Source of the DNA: CAWIVH01 sp963839475
Lineage (GTDB): Bacteria > Acidobacteriota > UBA6911
Reading direction: 5' to 3'
NCBI GenBank assembly: GCA_963839475.1
Contig: CAWIVH010000017.1
Location: forward strand, 806,001-870,000
DNA: 64,000 bases
Part shown: piece by piece, positions 46,121 to 54,059 of the stretch
Layout of the letters: each line of letters starts with the position of its first letter
How positions within the stretch are numbered: the stretch's first letter is position 1
Made by a program: the position numbers and the translations under genes
The notes under the pieces: model-generated
The model's database searches: none
Told to the model about the DNA's origin: nothing
Seen by the model: the letters and a program-made list of their open reading frames with translations, nothing else

Positions 46121-47170
46121 ATGGACTATGAAAACCGAAATGAAAAGAAGGGACTTTTTAAAGTATTCCGCCGCAGCCGGCATCTTGGCTACGACGGAAG
46201 GAAGCAGCCAATCTCGGGCGGCGGCAACGGAAACGCCCGAAGTAACCAAGTAGAGAAAGTGACGATCTGGGTCCTGACCGACAATTATTATGATTCGACC
46301 AGACTTGATACCAGGATCGCCAAACGCTATCGCTCCGGCCTGGGAAAAGCGATCCATGCCGAACACGGGGTTGCCTACTATATCGAAACAGTCGTGGGTT
46401 CGCAGACGAGCGCCTGCATGTTCGACTATGGGCGCTACACTGCCGGCATCCTGAACAACCTCGATCTCTTGGGAATTGACATCGGAAAGTCCATGGCGTT
46501 CGCCTTAAGCCACGGGCACCATGATCACTATACGGCTGCAACTGGGATCATCCAACGTCATCAATCCCGAATTTCCCCCGGGACCCCATTCTATGCGGGA
46601 GAAGAGGCTTTCTCACACAGGTATTCGATTCGTGCCGGCGAAAAGGAAGTTGAGGATTATGGACAATTTCAGAAATCCGACCTCGAGACTCTTGGCCTTA
46701 GAGTGATCGAAGTTAAATCCGCCACCCAGATCATTCCAGGCGCATTTCTTACAGGAAACATCGCCCGAATCACTCCCTACGAAAAGGTGCCGGCATCGCT
46801 TCTGATCCAGCGTGGAGAAAAACCCGAACCAGACGACCTCCGCGGGGAGCAGGGACTTTTTATTAATGTAAAAGGAAAGGGGCTGGTCGTACTTTCCGGA
46901 TGTGCCCATGCCGGCATGGTCAATACCGTCAGGCAGGCGCAGCGAGTTTCGGGGACACAAAAGGTGCACGCGATCCTGGGAGGGCTTCATTTGACGAACG
47001 CAAAGCCCAAACTCATCCAAAGCACCGTCGAAGACATCAAGGCAATGAAGCCTGATTACATAGTCCCGATGCATTGCAGCGGCTTCGAGGCCATGGCAGC
47101 TTTCAGCAGGGAGATGCCCAGCGAGTTCGCAGTCAATACGGCCGGAACCCGGTATACCTTTACGGCTTAG
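46121..47170 (+). CDS. MBL-fold hydrolase (COG1237-like) with its Tat leader out of frame
   Basis: The main frame encodes an MBL-fold protein: 'VTIWVLTDNYYDS', 'EHGVAYYIET', 'LSHGHHDHYTAATG' (zinc HxHxDH), 'LSGCAHAGMVNT', 'ILGGLHL' and 'PMHCSG'. This is the pattern of the dihydropteroate/ribofuranosyl-aminobenzene-phosphate-synthase-related branch. The first ~47 codons in this frame read as nonsense. The frame starting ATG 46128 instead gives a perfect Tat leader (MKRRDFLKYSAAAGILA) up to a TAG at about 46251. One missing G near 46250 would fuse them (TPEVTK to VEKVTIW). As it stands the protein is either cytoplasmic from an internal start or not made. Confidence 0.75.
   Translation: MDYENRNEKKGLFKVFRRSRHLGYDGRKQPISGGGNGNARSNQVEKVTIWVLTDNYYDSTRLDTRIAKRYRSGLGKAIHAEHGVAYYIETVVGSQTSACMFDYGRYTAGILNNLDLLGIDIGKSMAFALSHGHHDHYTAATGIIQRHQSRISPGTPFYAGEEAFSHRYSIRAGEKEVEDYGQFQKSDLETLGLRVIEVKSATQIIPGAFLTGNIARITPYEKVPASLLIQRGEKPEPDDLRGEQGLFINVKGKGLVVLSGCAHAGMVNTVRQAQRVSGTQKVHAILGGLHLTNAKPKLIQSTVEDIKAMKPDYIVPMHCSGFEAMAAFSREMPSEFAVNTAGTRYTFTA
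46128..46253 (+). other. Tat signal peptide coding segment in the -1-shifted frame
   Basis: Forty-one codons starting MKTEMKRRDFLK, with hydrophobic 'YSAAAGILATT' and an Ala-rich cleavage region, ending at TAG. GAAGAGAGA precedes the ATG. It abuts the MBL frame, so it is the detached leader of that gene. Confidence 0.7.
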
Positions 47171-48248
47171 GCATTCCTGTGAAGCCGGCCAGGTTATCGA
47201 GTAAGATGCTCCCTATTGTCTGGGCAAAAAGTGACCCTAAATAAGGTGAACGAAGAGTTTAAACGCGCCATCGGACAATTCTTGTGAAGCTTTGCGGAAC
47301 CCGTTGCCGGCGGGGAACCAGCCGTTGGATTGCTTAATTTCGGGAAAGAGGGTTGCCTTTCATTGCACCCTCCTTTTCGCCGTGTTGGTCCCCAAGCAAA
47401 TGTCGCCGGCGTCCGGTAGCCCAACGCCTGATGCGACCCTCCCACCTGGATCTACGAAAGGTTAGGACGGTTTACCCCTCTCACTCGCAGACCCGTAACC
47501 TGGGTTCCCCTTTTGCTGGTTTCAGGAGGCTTTTCGGCGCTCCTGGCTTCTATGATCCCTGCTTGAAGCAGCCCCAGAAAGAAGAGCCGCCCCCGAGGAG
47601 CGGCCCTGGAATGAAAATGGACGAGCTGGATGAATCCTGCCGCTTCTTTGTGCGCTTTACTGGGAAAACAGGATTGCCACACCCTGTACAGAGGTTGGGT
47701 TTGGGAACCGCCTCCTCCGACGATTTTTGTAAATCTCATATGGCGGCAAATGCGAGGGAGGGGATGCCCAGCGGAACCGCCGTAACGGATTTTGCTTTTG
47801 GCGCGATGGATTTGGGGAGGAACGCTCACCGGAGCGATATGCAACTGGGGCGTGTTCCTGTACGGGAACTTAGAATGTTTTAATAGAGTTTTAATGTAGG
47901 TCCCCTCGAAAACGAATGTCAACGAAAAAGGCCGTTTTTAATCTTGCCTTGGGGGTGATCCTCCCGGACCGGCTCGGCGCAGTGCAGAAGTCCTTTCAAA
48001 AAGGACACTCTCTCCCCGGCTCTGGGAATCCATCACTCCCTCCTCGGTTGGCAATTGAAAGGTCTGAGGCCCAATCATCCGTCGCTTTTTAAAACAGCCA
48101 CACCCAAAAGCGTTTCTAATCTGAAGGATTAAGAACTTTTAATAATTTATGATTTGCTCGTCCTAAATCGTGTTAAAGTGGGTGCCACATTGTGGGTGAC
48201 CACCCGCTTCCAGGCGAGAATTTCAAAACCAGAAAGGTCAAAGACACT
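47171..48248. other. ~1.1-kb intergenic region without a convincing gene
   Basis: No recognisable protein in six frames. It contains an 8-bp GC-rich hairpin at 47586-47604 followed, on the minus strand, by a T-rich run. It also contains a 7-bp hairpin around AGTCCTTT/AAAGGAC (about 47990-48010) and an AT-rich stretch 48080-48175 that probably holds the promoter of the 48249 gene. Confidence 0.45.
47574..47604 (-). terminator. Candidate minus-strand intrinsic terminator
   Basis: Reading the minus strand, an 8-bp stem (GCCGCTCC/GGGGCGGC, loop TCG) is followed by TCTTCTTTC. No minus-strand gene is recognised to its right, so either an unrecognised transcript ends here or the hairpin is incidental. 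Confidence 0.3.
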
Positions 48249-48716
48249 ATGCGAAGTTTCGTGGCAAAGTTATTCGTTGGAGTGGCGATTACGGCAGTCG
48301 GGGCATTTGGGGCTGACAGTTCACTTGGGACATGGAAATACAATGCGGCAAAATCCAAAACCACAAGCTCAAACCCGATCAAGAGCCAAACCGATGTGCG
48401 GGCGGCAACCCCTGACGGTGGAGTAAAGGTGACAAGGACTGGACAATTGATGGATGGTACTCCCATCAATTTAAGCTATACCTGCAAGTACGATGGGAAG
48501 GAATGCCCTGTTACGGGAGGAGCGTTTGACACCATTTCCATAAAAAGAATCGACGATTATACGGTGAGCTATGTAGCAAAAAAGACTGGCGGTAAGTATC
48601 ACATGACCGGTCGAACAGTAATTTCCAAGGACGGTAAAACCAGGACGCAAACTGCTTCCGGGACTGATGCTGAAGGCAAGCCTGTATCCAGCACAACAGT
48701 TTTCGACAAGCAGTAG
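48249..48716 (+). CDS. Small secreted hypothetical protein
   Basis: A 155-residue protein from ATG 48249. The signal peptide (~1-22, 'AKLFVGVAITAVGAFGA') is followed by a beta-rich domain: 'SLGTWKYNAAKSKTTS', a CxxxxKxC pair ('CKYDGKEC'), 'IDDYTVSYVAKKTGGK' and a C-terminal 'VSSTTVFDKQ'. The pattern resembles small lipocalin-like or 'ligand-binding' secreted proteins found in many Acidobacteriota. No function can be given. A good intrinsic terminator follows directly. Confidence 0.75.
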   Translation: MRSFVAKLFVGVAITAVGAFGADSSLGTWKYNAAKSKTTSSNPIKSQTDVRAATPDGGVKVTRTGQLMDGTPINLSYTCKYDGKECPVTGGAFDTISIKRIDDYTVSYVAKKTGGKYHMTGRTVISKDGKTRTQTASGTDAEGKPVSSTTVFDKQ

Positions 48717-48728
48717 CGAGATTAAAAT

Positions 48729-48763
48729 GGGCATTCCAACAACTGGGATGCCCTGTTTCTATT
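48729..48763 (+). terminator. Intrinsic terminator after the 48249 gene
   Basis: Stem GGGCATTCC / GGGATGCCC (9 pairs including one G-T), 7-base loop, followed by TGTTTCTATT. It starts 12 bases after the stop codon. Confidence 0.7.
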
Positions 48764-48789
48764 ATGTGGTCAATCAAGGAGAATTACGT

Positions 48790-49558
48790 GAGAAATGTGA
48801 TAACGGAGCTGTTGGGCACCCTCGCCTATATGTCCTCCGGAACAAACCCGGGGCCAACAGTTGGACAGCCGCAGCGACATTTTTTCCTTCGGATGATCCT
48901 CTTCGAGTATCACATCTGTAAATTCTTGTTTTTCAGGCAAGATTTATTGAATCGTGAAAACGGTGGTGAAAGCAACAAGTTCGCAGTTCTCAGTATCAGT
49001 TCGCAGTTACTCATGCGACTGCGAACTGAATACTTATAACTGAGAACTGAGAACTCTCAGTCTAATTTGGTTGCGGTCGCAGGCTGCGTCACGATCTTTT
49101 CGGGCACCCACCCATTCCGGCACGAGAGTCAGATCGAGACGATCAGCGCAATTCTTCGTGATGTCCCGCCGCCGCTGAATCTGGAAACGATCAAGACCCC
49201 TCCAGTGCTTTCGGAAATCCAAGCCGGATCCATGGCCAAGGATTCGACAGATCGCTATCAGAGAACGAAAGAAGTGGAAGATGATCTGCAGCGCCTTAGG
49301 GGACAGCTATCACCCCATGAGAAGCCGCGCTGGATTGTCTGGGCGTTCAGCGGAGGAGGGCTGTTGGTCTTGGCGCTGGTCAGCGCCATCGTCTGGATCG
49401 GACACCGCGGCTCACAGCCGACACCAACAGCGGTGCACGCCCCCGTGTCTGTTCTGATCGCCGATTTCGACAAGGTAACCGGTGACACAGTTTTCAGCAG
49501 ACTGCTGGAAAGGGCCCTGGAGGTCGGGTTGGAGGGCGCGTCTTTTATCACCTCCTAA
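48790..49558 (+). pseudogene. Fragments of a kinase-TPR gene interrupted by a palindromic element
   Basis: Two islands of kinase sequence remain. Around 48805-48910 the frame gives 'LLGTLAYMS' (activation segment, normally followed by PEQ) and a degenerate 'FLRMILFE' (normally FSFGMILYE). Around 49095-49558 it gives 'GTHPFRHESQIETISAILRD', 'MAKDSTDRYQRTKEVEDDLQ' (end of kinase domain), a transmembrane helix and 'VSVLIADFDKVTGDTVFSRLLERALEVGLEGASF', then a stop. The N-lobe, catalytic loop and TPR region are absent. A palindromic repeat at 48984-49049 separates the islands. Confidence 0.75.
48984..49049. repeat. Two-tier palindromic element
   Basis: Inner perfect 11-bp stem CAGTTCGCAGT (48997-49007) / ACTGCGAACTG (49018-49028), loop 10. 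Outer perfect 11-bp stem CAGTTCTCAGT (48984-48994) / ACTGAGAACTG (49039-49049). The inner and outer arms are variants of each other, and a further partial ACTGAGAACT copy overlaps the right side. This looks like a small REP/MITE-type palindromic repeat inserted in a dead gene. Confidence 0.7.
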
Positions 49559-49671
49559 AGCGTCCCACGGCTCGCCAGATCGCCTAGGATCCTGAAAATG
49601 CCAACCCTCTTGAGGAATGAAACATCTTGATCGGAGCGAATTGACCGGGAGATGGCGGGATGCAACTCGGT

Positions 49672-50009
49672 TCAAATCTTGAGCATGGATCGTAGAGCCG
49701 AAACTAAAACCGCTAAATCGTTCTCCACGGTATCCCAAAGCAGCTTTGCATCCACTTAAAAGTAGACATGTACCAGGCGGTTTCGCATCGATCGCATCCA
49801 TGACCATGGAATTTGCGGGTGAGCTTCTTCGATGGAATCCGGAATCCGATTTGCCGCCTCGCCGATGATGATCAGATTCAACTCGACGGCTTTCAGAGTT
49901 TTGGCGTCGACGCTGAACGAAGCATAATCCATGCCGCGGGTGAAAGCTTGGATTTCGGTGATCGAGTCCAGTATTGGTCGACTCGTTCCCTCCAGTCCCT
50001 AGGCGACAC
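49672..50009 (-). pseudogene. hepT: Decayed HepT-like HEPN toxin gene
   Basis: Reading the minus strand from a GTG at 50009: 'SPRDWRERVDQ', then a frameshift, then 'ITEIQAFTRGMDYASFSVD', 'AKTLKAVELNLIIIGEAANR', 'IPDSIEEAHPQIPWSWMRSM', and the HEPN active-site motif 'RNRLVHVYF' (R-x4-H). An in-frame TAA follows, and the normal tail 'LLWDTVENDLAVLVSALRSM' comes after it. At least one frameshift and one internal stop make it non-functional. It overlaps the MntA remnant upstream, the usual mntA-hepT order. Confidence 0.75.
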
Positions 50010-50289
50010 AAAACATTCCTCCATGACTCGGTCACGGATTCGGGGTTTGAGCTGTCCGGGGTTCCCAGGTCCACTTTTCGGCCAAGAATCGTTTCGAGGA
50101 AGTCCTGCAGCGCAAAAAATCCAAAATAGCCTGTAGGACGGTCGAACTCCACTAATAGATCCACATCGCTGGCAGGGCCAGCTTCATCGCGAGCGACCGA
50201 TCCGAACAGCACAAGCGATTTGAAACATCAGATCGGGCCATTTCGCTGCGAGATCCTGATAGGATCCGGATTGCCTGATCACGCTTCAT
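50000..50289 (-). pseudogene. mntA: Decayed MntA-like nucleotidyltransferase antitoxin gene
   Basis: From ATG 50289 the minus strand reads 'MKRDQAIRILSGSRSEMAR', then shifts frame into 'LFGSVARDEAGPASDVDLLVEFDRP' (the GSxxRxxxxxxSDxDL nucleotidyltransferase signature) and 'FLETILGRKVDLGTPDS'. It shifts frame again into 'LKPRIRDRVMEE'. Two frameshifts break it. MntA AMPylates and silences HepT in intact systems; here both partners are dead, so the locus is a relic. Confidence 0.75.
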
Positions 50290-51002
50290 ATCTTCATTTT
50301 AATACGACAATCCTGCAATGCGCATGTATTTCCCAATTTTGGGGTCAACTTTCCCGCTTTTGAACCAAATCCGGAGAACTCACCCATTAAAGAACTGATA
50401 GCCCTGACGTCCCTCATGGGCAGGTATGAACCTCGCCTCATTGAATGCATGGCGGGATGGCTGCAGAAGCACGGGGACCTGGTCAACACTTCGCATATGC
50501 ACAAACAGATCGCCAATCCTCGTGGCCCAAATCCTCTTCCCGTCTTTTTCATTCAGGGCGATGACAAATTCATTTGTTCATTGGCTGAACTCCTGCAGTG
50601 CCGTGCCCGCCCGACCCCGATGATCGGGCCATCTTCGTAAACGGTCCTGCATCCGAGTTCCAGAACGGCCGGCGCTGCATGCACCTGGAGGCTTTTCCAT
50701 GATGAATTTTTGAGTTTTCCAGAACAACGGCATCTGCTCCAAATCGTCGTGAAAAATCTGACCACTTGCGCTTCAACTCCATTTAAATATTCATGGATAA
50801 TCCAGGCCACGCCGTCTTCGAACATAAGGGAATCGGAGGGATAGTATCTTGTCCGGATACTCGCCACCGCTCGAGGAGAAAGTCCGCTGGTTCCTGCGGA
50901 TTGCTTTGTTCTGTGTTACTCTGAACGATACACGAATCACGCCGCCGCATCCGATTTGCGGCGGATCCCAGCGACCTGATTTCGTAACACGAGGACATGA
51001 TT
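50290..51002. other. Region of degraded sequence upstream of the 3-keto-disaccharide hydrolase gene
   Basis: No intact gene. A short PQQ-propeller-like scrap is annotated separately. GAGGA at 50991-50995 serves the 51003 gene. Confidence 0.45.
50490..50580 (-). pseudogene. PQQ-like propeller scrap
   Basis: On the minus strand one frame gives 'NEFVIALNEKDGKRIWATRI', a textbook PQQ/BamB-type blade (ALxxxxGKxxWxTxxG). The following ~60 codons do not continue the propeller. There is no start codon or other blade, so it is at most a fragment. Confidence 0.4.
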
Positions 51003-51779
51003 ATGATTTACCTGTTTAGATATGGACTTCTGGCCATCGGCTTCGTTGTATCCCTTGCCTGCGCAGCCCGCTCACCCGTGGCGGCAGCTGAGGGAAACCC
51101 TGAGATCCCGGCCCACGGTCGCGCCATTGTCCTGTTCAACGGCACGAACTTTAAAAACTTCGACACCTTCCTCAGACAACAAGGATTGAACAACGATCCC
51201 GACCATGTCTTTAGGGTGGAAAACGGAGTCATCCATGTTTCCGGCAAAGAATTCGGCTACTTCATAACGAAGAAGGAATATAAGAACTACTATATGACCG
51301 CGGAATTCAAATGGGGCGATGGCACCTTTGGGAGACGCAAGGGAATGGCGCGCGACAGCGGCATCCTCTTCCATATCACAGGGCCACAAAAGGTTTGGCC
51401 TACTTCGATCGAGTTCCAGATTCAGGAGGGTGCAACAGGCGATTTCTGGATGACCGACGGGGCGGAATTGACTTCAAAGTCCGGCCAGAAAGCGGCGGGT
51501 CCTCCGGGCCGCGCCGCTTCCATTGACAGGTTCGGCAAGGGTCTGTGGAAGGATGAAATCAATTATCGCGACCCCAACGGAGAATTGGAGAAGCCCCACG
51601 GAGAGTGGAATTTTCTGGAGCTGGTCGTTCAGGGCGATCGGGTCAGGCAGTGGGTGAACGGAAAGTTCGCGAATGAAGGAACGGGAGCCGTTCCCTCGAA
51701 GGGCAAGATTCTGTTCCAGTCCGAAGGCGCGGAGATTTTTTTCCGCAACCTGAAGCTTTACCCTCTGAAGCAGAAGTAG
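51003..51779 (+). CDS. Secreted 3-keto-disaccharide hydrolase (DUF1080) domain protein
   Basis: About 258 residues. ATG 51003 is favoured over 50997 because GAGGA then sits 7 bases upstream. The signal peptide is ~1-28. The single domain (~40-255) has DUF1080 landmarks: 'IVLFNGTNFKNFDTFL', 'VFRVENGVIHVSG', 'YFITKKEYKNYYMTAEFKWG', 'DSGILFHITG', 'SIEFQIQEG', 'WNFLELVVQGDRVRQWVNGK' and 'ILFQSEGAEIFFRNLKLYPL'. The family is a concanavalin-like sandwich that cleaves 3-keto-disaccharides or binds glycans. It fits with the other exported sugar enzymes in this window. Confidence 0.9.
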   Translation: MIYLFRYGLLAIGFVVSLACAARSPVAAAEGNPEIPAHGRAIVLFNGTNFKNFDTFLRQQGLNNDPDHVFRVENGVIHVSGKEFGYFITKKEYKNYYMTAEFKWGDGTFGRRKGMARDSGILFHITGPQKVWPTSIEFQIQEGATGDFWMTDGAELTSKSGQKAAGPPGRAASIDRFGKGLWKDEINYRDPNGELEKPHGEWNFLELVVQGDRVRQWVNGKFANEGTGAVPSKGKILFQSEGAEIFFRNLKLYPLKQK

Positions 51780-52046
51780 CGGCCAATGAAATCTCGCGGC
51801 TTTTCCCCACTCTGTTGTGGATATCAGCGGCGCTACCATCGGAAAATGGGTAGTGCCCCCATTTCTGGTTATCGAGCATGTTTTCCATCCGGTGTGCCTG
51901 CCAAATACTTCGTCCAGCCTGAAAATGTTGCACTTTGTCGAATCCGCCTTTTGGTGAGTGCCCTGACCGTGCTCTTAGGAAAAGCGAGAGTCGAGGCGAG
52001 CAGCGTGGCCGCTCAAGGCCGATCTTGATTCGTGTGGGTGGTGGAT

Positions 52047-52115
52047 AGTTATGTGGCGCAAAACTCCACAGACCGCGGCAAAATCAGACTCTTTGCGTCG
52101 GGACGCCACATAACT
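52047..52115. repeat. Perfect 12-bp inverted repeat with 45-bp spacer
   Basis: AGTTATGTGGCG at 52047-52058 and CGCCACATAACT at 52104-52115. It lies just upstream of an integrase remnant and may be an end or recombination site of a mobile element. No element body lies between the arms. Confidence 0.6.
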
Positions 52116-52152
52116 GAATTGGCCACATTAAAGGCTCGATCCGAAGAGAATG

Positions 52153-52364
52153 CGTTGATCATCATCTAATCGTCCTCGGCGAGGAATCACTCCGCCGGAT
52201 GCTTTCGATCGTATATCGAGCATTATCATCGATCGAGGACGCACTTGGCCTTAGAGAAGGATTAGCCGGAACCTCGTCCCGTGCAGCGGGCGGAGATGGG
52301 AAGCGTGATCGAGATCCCGGAAGTCGGTGGTCTTCACCATAGGTACGAACGACGGGCGGCTTGA
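52153..52364 (+). pseudogene. 3'-end remnant of an integrase-type transposase, copy B
   Basis: Reads 'VDHHLIVLGEESLRRML', then after frameshifts 'YHRSRTHLALEKD'-like sequence and finally 'SVIEIPEVGGLHHRYERRA' plus stop, the C-terminus of an rve-type (DDE) integrase. It is homologous to the end of the remnant at 54060-55087 in both protein and DNA. The 5' part is missing. Confidence 0.65.
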
Positions 52365-52574
52365 TCGCCCGCCAATTTTCCTTTCTAACACTCTCACCTG
52401 GAAACTGAAGGGCCAGGGTGTCCGTTGAGGACCAATTTTTGATTCCGGATCCGCGCCATCGGACTGGTTTAAATGATTCTGCAATCCCCGTAGTTACAAT
52501 GATCTCACCTGAATGTATTGAATTCCGCTCATATGGGCTTATTGGCAGGGACAACTCGGCAACCGGCTGATAGA

Positions 52575-52668
52575 GCCGGGGGAAGAAGCGGGCCTGACAA
52601 CCGGCGAAGTGCTGTGCCGGGAGCGACTGGGTGGCATGCTCCGGTACTACTACCGCAAGGCCGCTTGA
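52575..52668 (+). pseudogene. Possible C-terminal scrap of a second integrase
   Basis: An open stretch ending 'VLCRERLGGMLRYYYRKAA' plus stop resembles the end of another rve-type integrase found in environmental genomes. No start, catalytic residues or inverted repeats could be identified. Confidence 0.3.
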
Positions 52669-53105
52669 CCTGGTCTGGCATCTGGCGCCGCGTGCCGCGC
52701 AGCATGATCATAGGAAGTGTCCACCGGCTACAGGTCACCTCGCTGACTCGAACGAATAAATCAGACATCGTACCCGGTTGAAGCACAGTTCTGGAATTGC
52801 AGTCCCCTGATGTTGACCGAAATTGCGGCGCATTCCCGTTTCCAACCGATTTAGCATCGCACAGTTACAAGACTCCTGAATATCTTCACCATACGCCATG
52901 TGGCAGCAGAGTCCATTAACCGGCTTCTGCGCATCGAGATCTCACCCCGAATCATGAAAGACGGTGAGCAATGTTGCATAGAATCGTGAGCCATAGTGAC
53001 CAGACTGGCGAGATTTCCAAATGCAAAATGGGTGCGTCGGATATTGGGGCAGCAGTTGGCTGCCAAAGAACCTTTGGTCAGAACCTTGAATGGAAGGAAA
53101 GTCGC

Positions 53106-53876
53106 ATGAGATGGATTTGGAGCATCCTGCTGATGGCCGGCTTATTGTCCGCCGCATCCTCCCAGACGCAGCTTGAACAGATCTGGAACAAGGCGAAGAC
53201 TACCGCGGGGTCCTCCAGCGCGCCAGATTTGGGACTCAGCAACGACAAGATCGCAGCCGGCCTCAAGGAGGCGTTGACCGTGAGCACGGAAAACGCGGTT
53301 GCGTCCACGGGCAGGCCCGACGGCTATTTGAAGAACCAGGCGATCAGGATACTGCTGCCGGGCGGATTGGCCACTGCCGCCAAGGGAATGCGGATGATGG
53401 GCATGGGCGCGCAGATGGACGAGCTCGAGGTGGCCATGAACCGCGCCGCGGAGCAGGCCGCTCCCGCAGCCAGGCAAATCTTCGTCAATGCGGTAACGCA
53501 CATGAGTTTCGATGATGCGCGCAAGATTCTTTCCGGCAACGATACGGCGGCGACCGAGTACTTCAAGAAGGTGAGTTCGGACTCATTGACCACCGCCTTC
53601 ACGCCGATTGTTCACAACGCGATGGAGAAAGTGGGTGTCATCGAGCAGTACCAGAAAATAATCCAGAACTCCGCGGCCGCCCCATTTTTAGGGGGGGAGA
53701 ATTTGAATCTGGACAAATACGTCGTGGGGAAGAGCCTGGATGGCTTGTTCTATATGTTGGGAGAGGAAGAGAAAAAGATTCGCCAGAACCCCGCGGCGCG
53801 AACCACCTCTTTACTGAAAGAGGTTTTCGGCAAAAAAACTCCAGGCGCTTCTACATCGCTGCCGCCGCGCCCCTGA
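53106..53876 (+). CDS. DUF4197 family exported protein
   Basis: About 256 residues from ATG 53106, with GGAAGGAAA upstream. A signal peptide (~1-18) is followed by a helical domain with the DUF4197 features: 'LSNDKIAAGLKEALTVSTENAV', 'ILLPGGLATAAKGMRMMGMG', 'MDELEVAMNRAAEQAAPAARQIF', 'AVTHMSFDDARKILSGNDTAATEYFK' and 'LFYMLGEEEKKIRQNPAARTT'. The family is widespread in Gram-negative bacteria with no established function. Length is normal and the gene is intact, although it is flanked by transposase debris on both sides. Confidence 0.9.
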   Translation: MRWIWSILLMAGLLSAASSQTQLEQIWNKAKTTAGSSSAPDLGLSNDKIAAGLKEALTVSTENAVASTGRPDGYLKNQAIRILLPGGLATAAKGMRMMGMGAQMDELEVAMNRAAEQAAPAARQIFVNAVTHMSFDDARKILSGNDTAATEYFKKVSSDSLTTAFTPIVHNAMEKVGVIEQYQKIIQNSAAAPFLGGENLNLDKYVVGKSLDGLFYMLGEEEKKIRQNPAARTTSLLKEVFGKKTPGASTSLPPRP

Positions 53877-54059
53877 GGGTCCGCGAAAAAATGCGCACCT
53901 ATTCTTCCGCGCACCCCGAGTAACCCATCTGTTTAGGGAGAGCGACGGTTTCTTTGCCTTCGCCCTTCCGGCCATTCGGTCAGCCGTCCCCTTTCATTCG
54001 CCAAAACTCCGGCCGCGTTGAGACGATTGACATTCCGCGGCTCCAATGCCAGACACTCT

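Larger units (their letters stand above)
51780..53105. other. ~1.3-kb mobile-element graveyard
   Basis: Contains a perfect 12-bp inverted repeat (52047-52115) and two integrase 3'-end remnants (52153-52364 and 52575-52668), annotated separately. No intact gene recognised. AAGGAAA before 53106 serves the DUF4197 gene. Confidence 0.5.

Noticed and set aside
47452..47922. 156-codon minus-strand open frame
   Set aside because: No domain or ribosome binding site, biased Arg/Pro/Ser composition; the candidate hairpin lies inside the frame.
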